Shown: positions 28,201-40,200 of the stretch, one piece after another
Layout: every line of letters begins with the position of its first letter
Numbering within the stretch: the stretch's first letter is position 1
Assembly (NCBI GenBank): GCA_958299035.1
Contig: CATQJL010000001.1
Coordinates: 47,618,444 to 47,682,443 of the forward strand
Reading direction: 5' to 3'
Length of the DNA: 64,000 nucleotides
Source of the DNA: Cylicocyclus nassatus
Lineage: Eukaryota > Nematoda > Chromadorea > Rhabditida > Strongylidae
Program-made: the position numbers and the translations under genes
Notes under the pieces: model-generated
Seen by the model: only the letters and a program-made list of their open reading frames with translations
Database searches by the model: none
What the model was told of the DNA's origin: nothing

Positions 28201-31200
28201 TCACATTCAGTTTATATTAAACACAAATTTACATGCTTACATGCACACGCAGTACAGCTTAACTAAGGAGAAATTAGGTAATTGAAAAGTGACAAACTCC
28301 GCCCGCTAGATCCTAAGCTCCTCTCACTTGCTGAGATATTAGCACTGCTAGAAAGAGTATAAGGCTGCTGCATAAATTCTGTCCTATTTGCATTTTTGTA
28401 CAAAAAATATCTCAATTTCTTTCAAGATCAATAATTTCCATAAACTACTTAGTTTCTATGTGTAAAGCAAAAGCAGTTTTTTAGCTATCAGAGAAATGAG
28501 TTGAGCAGTTCTATGTGTTGAGCAATTCTTTAATTATTAGAGAAATACTAGCTCTTGCGAAAAATCCTGTCAAAGAAGAAGCAGGAAAACTCAAAAACTT
28601 TACAGCGCTGTTCTTCGAACCCGTCTTTTTTGACATGGCAACGCTCCCTTTTGAGAACTGACAGGCATACTGAGTAGCCATGAGTACGAATAAAACTTTA
28701 AAGATTGTTCTACAGCCTAAAAGTGCTCATAGGATCTTTGGTACCGAGAGTTTTTTTCGACCGAATGAAAACGAAGTTTTTTCAACCTCGTTTTAGTACA
28801 AGTATGTATGCCAACTTTCTCATGAAAATTTTACAATTGCGGCGAGGAATGATAGTAATGGGTGGCTGGGCTCCTAGCCCTTGCTTTACTTTAGCACCTA
28901 CAACATTAAACTCATCGATTGCCTCTATTCGGAAAGTTATAGCTTGTGACGGGACTTTTGTACAAACAGTTATTCTTCAACATAATTTTTACTAGGAAGA
29001 CGTTTTTTACATGAGAGGGAGTTTGTGTATACTGGACTGTTTCACCTGACCAATACAAGGAGTTGACTTGGAGAGCATATTAAGGAAATTTTCTCGCAAA
29101 AACAATTTCTAGCTGAGAACGTGTCTCGACTATCTGGGGATCATAGGCCTGCAATCTCGTCAAACTGGGGATTCTACTAAAATATGACATGTGTTGTAAA
29201 AAGCAATAAAACCGCTTTTTAAGAGTACAAACGATATCGCATTACAGTCAAAAGCTTCTAGAACAGGTGCTTTGAACATAAGGCAAAAAATAAGACAAAA
29301 CTTATGCACCAGCCTAGTACATCTGCAGATTTCCACTCATCACACCCCATTTGTAAAGGAAAAAGGGGGTGTGCAAGCGTACGGATGAAGTTAAAGATTT
29401 GATATTGAAACCTTCTGGAATTAGAGTGGAGGTTCAATGTGTAGTGTGAGACTCACTCTTAGGGTTTTACGACCTTATTCATGAATCTACACAAGTGCAA
29501 TCATTGTCTACTCCCTCTTTTTCCATGGGAGCGGTGTAAGAGAAAGCTCAAAAAGATATTTATTTGCCGGAGCACACATGAAATCAAGACCGTTCGCTTT
29601 GGTGTCTTTCTCTTTTTTTTGTTGCTGTGTTGACTCATAAGTTATTCATACCATGGTTGTAGGTAGGCATGACCGTGCATCCTTCTTGGCTCATAATTAA
29701 ATCGATACTATTGATTGTGGGCTATAAATTTTATTTTTGCAGTACAGTCTGATTTTTCAAAAAACCAACGCCTATCATTTGCCCAGTTGTTTACTGCATA
29801 TCAAGACAGCTATGTTGAGCTACTACATTCGTTCAGCGTATCACCAGTTGCATGAATTGGAAAAATAAAAAAGTGAGGAAGTCAATATTTTTTCATCTAC
29901 ACTTAAGCATCACGATTCGCAACATCTGCTGTGTAATCATCAACATCCCTATTCCAAGACTCATCGTTAAAGCATTTGCTAGTTGTTTCCTTTATTGAAG
30001 ATGCTACTCGAATTTGGTTTGAGTCAGAATTGTTTAGTTAACCCGCTCTGCTCTGCTACAGCCAGGTTGTTCTCGCTTGTATGCAAATCACTCATGAATG
30101 GTAGCATTTTGTAAATGCTAACAGTCAAAACAAGCTCTTATATCTTCTACATTTCGTTCTTGATTCCTAATTTCCAAGGTTTGCATCAGAAGGGAATTTT
30201 TTTATACGCACATGCGACTTTGCGGCCATTGCGCTGCTTATATGGGCAAATCTGGAAGAAAAAAAATCAAAAGACAGTTTTTAGATGGAGTATCAAGCCA
30301 TCGCTTTTATTGGAGACGATCTATTCGCAGTCAGAAAGGAGCACGATTCTCTTCAGCCCGTACTTCTCCAGATTGACACCAACGATATTAACACGTTTAA
30401 GCGTAAGGTAAATTTGGCTGCGCTTACATTGCTCCGGAATCACTAGAATTGGCGATAACCCATCTATCCTTACATGAAAAAAGTTATTCACAAAACGAAC
30501 GTAAAGTCTTTTCCTGTGTAGAGAATCCTAGATATTTTTCAAATCGTCAAACGCATTCACTACTGAAAATGTTGCACACAGTCCCTGAGATTCTCACTTT
30601 TGAATATTGAAAACACATGAAGCACATCAAATATCAGCTTACTTAGGCTTCGATTGGTGGAGATGTATCGCGAGTGGACGCTTTGACCTCGGACTGGGTT
30701 GGAAATCGCTTATTATTAGTGTCCGGTCAGGCCCTCTACCAACTTGTTTTGGACGACTTCAAAGACAGCTCGTCATCGCTTATGCCACGGAAGTTGATTG
30801 ACCTCACCACCGGGGCTACGGACGCTAAATTGCTTACATTCGATCCGTTTAAAAAGTGAGATTGATTTGGTTTATTCACTGGGATGATCGACTCCAATAA
30901 CAGAAATATTGCTATACACAAAATTGTCAGGAAGTACTTTGCTCTAATCAGTGTCCTTTTGAATGCCATGGTAAACAGATGTATTCTAGCACCGCTTACC
31001 TGTTAACGAAAAACGGATCACTCTTTTCACTAAACCTCTCAAGAAGTCACGAAAAGAACTTGGCCTTGTCAGTACGCTGTCTGACTAATCAAACAGTGAC
31101 ATGGATGATGACAGGTGGGGCATTTGTTGAAAAAAAAAAGTGCAAAGTCTGATACCATTGTTTTGGAATTCGCTTGGAACAGAGCTTCTTCACCTAAAAT

Positions 31201-34200
31201 CTATGCGCTCACCTGGAATGGACTGGTAATGATTGATGTGGAAGAAAACAATAAGTGCAACGAAGTACGCATTGATTGGAATAAGTTTGGAGGTAATCAT
31301 TCTTGAATGCTGTGTAATTGTTATCGTTTTGGTCAAATACAAGATCGATCCGTTCGCAACTTTTTAGGAAGGGGGCTAAGAGCTATGTCTGCATTCGCGA
31401 TAGCAGACAAAGTATTCGTTTTCGTAACATCGTCTGAGATGCTCATTTATGGAAAGGAGGTCACCATACCAATAGAGTTTCCTCCACTGCGTCAGATCCT
31501 CGCCGTTAGTCAGAGTAGCCAGCCCTATCCAGGTCAATTGCAATCGACGAGCTCTTTTTTTCACCTGTCAGCATGATATACATTTTAGATCGATCTTGTT
31601 TCATATTGCCATCGTCAGCAGGAATACAATTCAATGTTGCAAATGAAGGTAAAACAGGAGCTTTCGTGGAGATGTCGAAGCCGCCCCCTACAAACGTTTG
31701 CCACGGAATATCATTACCGCAAACATGTTACGATGTTAGTTACTTTGGACTCTTAAGAAAACATAGCGGAGGTTGAATGGCGATGTCAGTTGTCACCATG
31801 AAATCCAAGCCTGCAATGTTGACGGCTTTTATCTGTAGCGCTGCTAGAGTCCAAAACAACATTTCCACACAACATTTTTGAACAAGAATTCTTATTCAAA
31901 AATGAAATGCGAAAAAGTAGATATTTGTGTTAGTCGCTCTATCTTTAGTCACGCACTTGGCATATATGTCCAAAGGAAACGAAACGTAAAGGACAATGTT
32001 GCGCAAGGATATGGCTGGTCTCCAAACTTGTTAGGAAATTGATCTGCAAAAGAGTATGAACAGATAGAATTTTCATGAGAAGATGGTTTTACACCGTATA
32101 GGAAGTAATTTTCCTTCCGTACGGAAAAATCTCCGGCACGGCGGAGCTGAAGAAGCCATGTAGCACAACAAATTTCATCGCTAATTTATACTCACATATC
32201 AAACAGATGAAAAGAGCATAAAAAACCAGTCAGTTAGTGATTGCTTAACAAGTTTCGGACAGTATGTGTAGCACGCCTTTTTCCGCGATACGCGATCATT
32301 GCATAAATTCGAGGTAAATTCATATATAACTTGCGCTGAGTGTTGAGTTTAGCACTTTACATACGCGTTCTACCACATCATTCCTGATTTGACGTCTTGG
32401 TCCTATATTTTGTAGTAGATGGGGGGGGGGGGGGGCTATTTGACTACCCCAAATTGCGACCTAAACTTTGAAAGTCGTGGTTTTCTTTCGAAATTGCTCC
32501 CTAACAGCTATCTGACATGATTATTACCAGTGATTGTATAACACGTTTCTCGCACAACAACATCTTCTGTGTTGTTGAGATGGGTGTATAGTGGATGTTA
32601 AAAATTCGGATTTGGCAAAATTTTGCGAAAGGGGTTGATCTCGGTTGCGATTGAAAGAGTTTTTTTGCGCTATAAGTGACGCACTATCTTTTGGCCAGAT
32701 TTGAGTTTGGTCTAATCCGTCGATCGAATCACTATAACCTCAGGAGATCGCGCTTGCGTGCTTGACACTATATGTGTGATCAGCGTGCTAAAAAATCCCA
32801 TGGACCAAGAATTAGTAAGCCTGTGATTTTGATAACCGTGCCGTATACCTTCCTGTCATATAACTGTACAGAAAGGCTTTAGTTTCTTAAAATGCGAAGG
32901 TTAGCTTTTTAATTAGCTCTTACAGTATCGTTTTGCCCTGGAACTATTGAAATGTCCTTGAAAATGCGATTATGTACGCGAAACTTCTGTCGCACGCGAC
33001 ATTCGCAACGCCCCACCAGTTTGCAATAATGTACTGCTTTCCGTTAGTCCGCACGAATAAATTAAGCTGGCGCATCACCAGAAAGGTATGTTACAATAGA
33101 TCTGCGCCTTTACAATAGCTTCTTATAACAGAAGGAGACCTTGTGGAAAGCAGGAGACAGTTGCAAACATGGTGATGTACCACTGGTACGTAAGGTATTA
33201 AAAGCAGTGTCCAGGCAAATCTGGTCGCATGGCTGTTTCGCCTGCAAATTGATGAGGGCTTCCTAACTAAATCACTGCCCAAGGGGCAGCGCAAATTGTT
33301 TAATCACAACTGAGAAATTCATTCCCGAAAACTTCGCGCCTGCGCCGTGACCGTAACCCAAAAACGGCTTTGCTCACTTTAACACTACGTTCGCGCTGGG
33401 ACCAATCTTAAGTGTTACGGTTACGGCGCAGCCGCGGAGTGTTTGTGGATGGATTTCTCAGCTGTCAATGCATTATTTGCGCTGCGGTTTGGGCAGTGCT
33501 TAACTAGAGCCTCCTCGACAGTTTCCTGAAAAAAAAACCCATATGCCCAGATTTGCCTGGACATTGCCTTAAAATGAGTGAAAGACGCGCGGGCTGTCAC
33601 ACTGTCAAGATGTGGAGACTGTAGTTACGGAGATTTGCAAACGGCGGTGCAAAGCTATGCTGCCATTTTCCACTCATTCCTGAGCAAGTTTCCAACTGCT
33701 TATAACACCGTGAAGCCTCGTCCAGCTCCGCCGCAATGCAATGTTAATTGTAATGTCAGCTGAAACTTAGATAACTTTTGCTCAGATCCTGAGCATGTGG
33801 CATTATCTGTTGTGGTGTTCTGAAGTGCATACTCATCACGCTCAAAATTGAATCGCTCATATCTGTCACAATATCGTCTTAGATAGACAATATACTGAAT
33901 TGCATAGCTATACAAGCAGTTTGAAATCATCATAATTTGGCATGCTTCTCATATGTCACAGTGTCACAAAAGTTGTATCATATTAAAGGCACCGTCCACC
34001 CAGATTCTCGAATCCAGGTTTTTGTCATTTCATGGTCTCTTCACATCGCTGTTACCAATTATGAGGTCGAGAATCCGCGAAAACCCCGACAATTCTAGAG
34101 AACCCACCTGCCGTCTTTCCGGGATGGTGATTGGATGGGCGGTATGGGTCAGGAGTCACGATTTTTCGCGAAGTGACGCCGTCAGGCGACGACAAGCAGT

Positions 34201-37200
34201 ACAGGCCTCAGCTCCCGTCAGTACTCCTGCTGCAACGTTACTTATGGCATCGAGTCATTTATTTGCTGCCACCCCCTCACAAAAACTCTTCGGTGCTAAA
34301 GTGACGCCGTGTCACGTACACCGGAGAGTTTTTGTGAGGCACAAAATTTGGGCGCGGTGAGAGGCCGCCGCGCGCTGTGTGACTTCTGACCCGGAGCCTT
34401 GGATGGGCGCGCACGGATGGGCGGGCATTACTGGAGGAGGGGGGGGGGGGACGGTGCCGACTTGAGGTCCTTATGCCTCTTCGCTATTCCGGAGCGATTT
34501 TCTCGCTTCGGAAGCGACATTTTGCGCCGCAATCTGGGCATTGGCTCAATAGGGGCCTTACTATCATTATGCTGCCAAAAGCTCAATACCCTCAACTTAG
34601 GGTGCCTTTAACGCGCCAACGGCAGCGAGACTAGACCAACATTGCAGCAGATGTCATAACACAAAGAAGGTGCCACATCATTGGCCAAAACCTGAGGTTT
34701 TGCCTTTTTTGAATTTAAAAAAGCTTACATTACAGCTTACATGCCGCGGCCAAATTGGACAATTTTGCACTATCCCATATCTGCACAGCCAGAGAGCGTG
34801 AGGCGTTTGAAAGTTGATGCAGACCACAGAGCGTCTCCATGCAGTATATTTATTAGGTTCCTAATTAAGTTTTGCAACTACTTTTATGACTTTTCCCTCT
34901 ATATATATATATGACGCACTCAATTTCGGTCATTATGTAGGCTATGACGTAAGCTACAGGTACAGATAAATTTTCGTCAGATTTTGACGTCGCAGTTAGT
35001 TGAATCAAATGTTAGGTACCATTTGATTCGATTGGCTTGGCCTCGGCGAAGACGGGGCTTCGTGACCTAAATTATGACTATGATCAGAGAGCGCTCGCAA
35101 CATAGAGACGCAGGTACGTCGCGGGCGCGAGCGGCCTCAGATCACAAAACCCCACCCTAACGGAGCCAAGCCAGTTGAATCAAGGGCTATATGATTCAAG
35201 GGAAAAATTATAAATCAATATCTATATAGTATTTGGATAAGCTTTTTTTCATGACCTGCCTGACATGGTACAAAGAATCAAGGAATCTAGATGAAACTTT
35301 GCACACAGAAACTTCGGGGTGGGGCGGCTGTCACTATTCGTTTTCGCCGTAAATCATCGAGTGCGCTATTGATTAATTGATTTTCTGCTTTTTTGCTTAA
35401 CGATTCTGTTATGGTCGGCCTAAAATGTTAGAAAAATGATGGAATTCAAACAAAGTTTTGTGCACAAAAACCTTGGGGTGGGACGGGTGTCGCTAATCAC
35501 CGAAAATCATTGAGTGGCGCTTTTGATTTTTTATTTTTGGGGCTTTTTCTTAGCGATTTTGTTATGACCAGCATAAAATGTTAGAAGAAGTAATGGAATT
35601 TGGGCAGAACTTTGCACAAATTCGACTTGGGATGGGCGTCAGTAATTTCTTCAACATAGTAGGATCTATTGATTTATTGATTTTCCGTATTTTAGTTCCG
35701 TAGAGATAAATAACTGGAAGGAAGGGATAGCTAAGCATGGTCAATTCAAATAAAGTATCTTTACTTTCGAACTACAAACTTTTACACATTTTTTGATTTT
35801 TTGTAAGTCATTTTCTGGAGGCTAGCTGATGTCTAACTATGCCAACCTTTCGCAACCGGTCGTCGAACCAACTAAACTGATCAATAAAATCGAGAATGGA
35901 TGTTTGTCCACAAAATTAGATAAGGCTACCAAATCAATAACAGTCAATCAATACTATTGTGGTGCTTGACTTAGCTCTTCTTTTTTTTCGTTCAAAATGG
36001 ATAAAAAGTGGGATCATGGGATCTAAACCAAATTTGGCAGACGTAATGCATGGAGTGCGCGGTTTTTAACAAGCTATTTTGTTCAGTATACAAGGTTTGT
36101 TGCTATTGACTTATGAATTTTTGCACTTTTCACCTAGAAATTTTTTTATCTTTGTTTGAAAAGATAGATGGAGTTACGAAATCTAAACCAAATTTGCCAG
36201 GCATAATCATAGAATGGGTGGGTGTTAATGAATCGTTTTGTTCAACTACACTGACAACCCTAGCAATATTTTGATTTTTCACAGTTCGCGTAATATCCGT
36301 TGCTGTTGCTTAAAATGTTGATTCGAAATGAACTGACAAAGCTGAAATTATGCCCTTGGCTGTTCTTTCTGCGCCTATTATAAATCGAAGTAATCGTGCA
36401 AGATGGCAAATTTTGTGCAAATTTTCACACTTAGACATTTATGTGGAAGCGAAGCTGCCGTGTACCCTGCCGAATCTGCTGCGTAGCGGCAGAGAGCGAC
36501 TGTTAATAACAATTAATCACTATAGTTTATAATTATCAATTAATATCAATTAATTATTCAATTATAAATTATCGAAAATATAATAAAATATTACAGATTT
36601 GGCTGAAACTTGGCGCAGGGGGGGGGGGAGGGGTATCCGACATGCTCATCACCAATACGATACTTAAATTGCATGATACGGACTTTTTTGCACGATTACT
36701 GTGGTTTACGATATGGGGCTCCATATTAAACACGAAAAGAGGCGTTAAGCGTACAACGGCTCACTCAAATTTGTGAGGGCGCTAAATCTCGAGTTTTCTT
36801 CAAATTCAATTTCTTTCTTATTCAGCTGAATAAGTCAAGCTCTAGCAACATTATGTAAAATTTCGGATCGCGTGCATGGTCTAGGTTGAGAACTGCTTCA
36901 TTTTACTCAAAATTCCATAAGTTCTCGAATCTCAGTAGTTTTCGAATATTCCTTGGTTTTCTCTATTTCGTCATCAAAATGAAAGCAGTTTGTGCCAGTT
37001 TGTAGCACGCACGGCAATCTATACAATATCAAAAAATGGCATGCCAATATCAGAAAGCGAAAAGTTACGGATTCACTTGCAAAACTTAGTTAACAGCCTT
37101 TTTGTGCGCAGTACTAAATTCCTCAAAATTGGGGATTAGATTATCTGGCCTTGCCCGCCGCATACGTATCTGGACATTTCGACGGGGTTTGATCGATGTG

Positions 37201-40200
37201 CCGCTTAGTGCCATTCTTTTCTCTCCATTTTGACCATCTCTACTCGTATTTTTTAATGTTCCGGTTGTTCGTAGAGATTGGCTCATTTATGATTAGTGGC
37301 TCTAGTTCTAGCCCTGCTTCATGAGCGATTTTTGACACATTGACGACCGCTTGACACACACGTTGTGTCAAGCAATGGCTACCGCGTGGGAGCGCTTGAC
37401 ACACTTGGTATGTCAAAACTTGGATCTCATGGAATGTCGACTATATCGGTAGAAACTCGCTCCAGAGGTATTTCTTTGAGACTGCTCTAGAAGCAACCTT
37501 TGTCTTTTTGTCATCCTCTCAGAGCTACTGTAGGTATACCGTAAACGGCAGTATGCGGGAATCTATCTGAAAATGTTGCCTGTTCCGGGTTTGGCCTGGG
37601 TCCCAAAAGGCAGACAAAAGCGACACAGAAAATTTTCGTTGTCGTCAATGTGTTTATCCGGGTGATGAACCGAATGGACTAATCCACAGAACTGCAGCCA
37701 AATGTGAGATGGCGATCCTTTTTGTTACAGTTTTGTTCTTCCTATCTTCTACACTAATAAGAAACCGTTCGCAAACAAGAAAGTAGGATATGACTTGAGT
37801 GATTAGCTGCGCGTTTTGTAGAATTTGCCTCTTAGGGATACAGTCAATTCAAATGAACAGTCAATAGAATAGAGGAAAGAAAGGAAGGCTAGAAACAGTT
37901 CAGGAAACGCTTGCACTCTGCTCAAGTGCGAAACCAAATAAGCAAAACAAGCAACTATGGAGATAACTACATTGAGATAATATGGCAAACCTATTACAGC
38001 CAAAGTCTGGGCAGGGAAAAAGCCAAAATAATCTTTTTTGAAAGGACAGGAGCCCAGACAGTCAAGAAATGAAGAAAAACATGGAAGGAGAGGCGAGCAT
38101 CAATACGTGCATCGATCTAATTCTGACAAAATGTCCGGACGATATGTCCGCGACGGCGCAAGGCCCAAGTGAGACGGTCCGACGACTCAGACCGCGGCGG
38201 CTTATACTCACTGGGACACGGTATTTCGTAGGTTCGATAATTAAAGCTTTTATACGTATATACATGCGTATGACTCCTGAGGCCGTATTCGTCATTGCTA
38301 CCTTGAGGTAAAATGAATCTTGAGGTAGGATTATCACTCAAAACCCGTATTCATCAATGTACCTTGAGGTAAATGCGTTAGATCAACCTTGAAAATGATT
38401 TCATGTGGAATGGATGATACTTGAGGTGAATTCTACCTCAAGGTAGCCTTATCAGCGATAAATCCGTATTCATCAAACTTGATGCCTTTACCTCAAGGTA
38501 CATTCACAATAGAAACTTTTACCCTAGCAAAAGGCAAGGTTAGGAGTGATACCTTTAGAAATCTACAAGGTTTCAGAGGGTGATTTTTCACATGAACACT
38601 TTAGTGACAAAACTGAACCCACAGCAGCAATTTTGTCTAATTTCGTTGAGTTTACATCCTTTATTTGCTCCAACAGCATTTTGAGCATCATAGATCCTAT
38701 CAAACAGTATTTTAAGCATAGCACACTGAAACCACAAGCTAAAGATTTTATGACCCAAAAACAATCGCTTTGCAAGCTCTGTATCCAAGAAAAGCTAGTG
38801 TTTACGTTCGTGTAACGCATTTCTTTAGTCTTGCTCAGTTGCTCAACTCAAATTCAATTGAAGTAGGCATCAGGTAGGCATCGCAGCAGAGAATTTTGTA
38901 AAATGTACTTGGAAGCAGATATTTTCCCGGATAGAGTCCTAAAACCTAGATTTGTTGAATATGTGGACCCTATCCTCTCCAATTCACCAATTGTACCCAT
39001 TCACATTCTAAAGACATAAGTATCCTCGCGTAAATCCCATGCAGGTATGAAAAAAAGCAATTCACAGCAAGTACGCCATGCCTTTCTCTAAGAAAACGTC
39101 AGTGTTTATCATGCTGGCACAGGTTATTTTAACTTTGAGAGATAAATTTTGATGAATACGAAATTATACTTTGAGGTAGCTTCTCAAGGTATCTTATATT
39201 GAAGTAGGGTTCATTCTAATCTCACCACTGCAGTCGAAGCAGCTAGAAAAGTACGTGTCATAAACTCATATTTTCTTCATATCTCAGGCTTTGAAAACGC
39301 ATAAGCCGCGGAAAATCATGCAGTGAATGTGCCAACTCTGCTCAGCCGCTATGGTGCAGCCCACCCGCGGCCTTTGGGTGCAACTGCACTAGAATACACT
39401 CGAACCGCTATCCTCCATAGGGCGGCTGACTCCGGATCATAAGTTTACTGTAATTTTCCTTCCCCTGTAAGCCCACAATTTGTAAATCGCAGTAATAATT
39501 AAGGGCCACAGTGACCGCTTCCAGCGTCTGAGCTGGCACGTTTGTGCCATTACGACAATCGTTAGATTAAATTTGGTATAGCTGATTTTGGTAGATTATC
39601 CTCAGAATTTTGCTTTCGCTGAAGGAGAAAGATCATGGCGTCCAAGTAGCTTCGCCCTTAGTTTGTAACAATTCTCTACGATTCTCCAAATATTTTCTTA
39701 CTCTTAATCATACTTCTCTTTTAGCCAAGATACAGTTCTTTTACGTCAGAACACCATTTAAAAATCCGGGATACTGTTTCGATGAAACTTTCCAGCAAGG
39801 ATTACGAGATTGGAGAGCTACTGGAATCACATTTGTGATCAGCAAACTGGAAAAAACCCCTCAACAAATTTTTGAGCAACTTTGAAGCTTTGAGCCATCT
39901 CAGTTTCAAAAAATTTCAAGTACCCTATCTTCAGGTGTATAAGCCGCACCCAATTCGCTCTAAAGGCGAACCACCAAAAGACTGACTGTCATCGTGGAGC
40001 GCGTTAAGTGAGAGCAGTATGCGATAAGGCGACCGCTTCGCGAGAGATATGCGCTGCGGCACGCCTGGATTTGCTCGCGTTTAGAGCAAAAAGGGTGCGG
40101 CTTATACATCTGAAAATAGGGTATATGAAACTGACATTCTTTTCGTGGCATACCATTAACCCTTAGCAGTACAGTCGTAGCAGTACAGTCGTCTATTCTG

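Larger units (their letters stand above)
17612..30662 (+). other. 13 kb rol-3 intron carrying Harbinger element
   Basis: Runs from propeller-3 exon 17497-17611 to 30663. Contents: palindrome 18793-19440; the host repeat with Harbinger insertion (about 20719-26328); MITEs 26881-27020 and 27071-27803; palindrome 28359-29316. The stretches 17700-18790, 19441-20718 and 29320-30646 show no gene or clear repeat; a single copy of the AGCAAACTCTACAAGATG word lies at about 28070. Confidence 0.7.

Noticed and set aside
33953..34360. 135-residue plus-strand open frame
   Set aside because: Begins outside and runs into a MITE shared with 44343-44732, where the matching sequence is not open in the same way.
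38275..38540. CRISPR-like spaced repeats (ACCTTGAGGTA)
   Set aside because: Unit spacing is irregular, the word occurs in both orientations, and the sequence is a nematode intron; it belongs to a transposon end.
39610..39885. 91-residue open frame in the 3 kb element as its transposase
   Set aside because: No catalytic motif or helix-turn-helix could be seen; too short and not supported.
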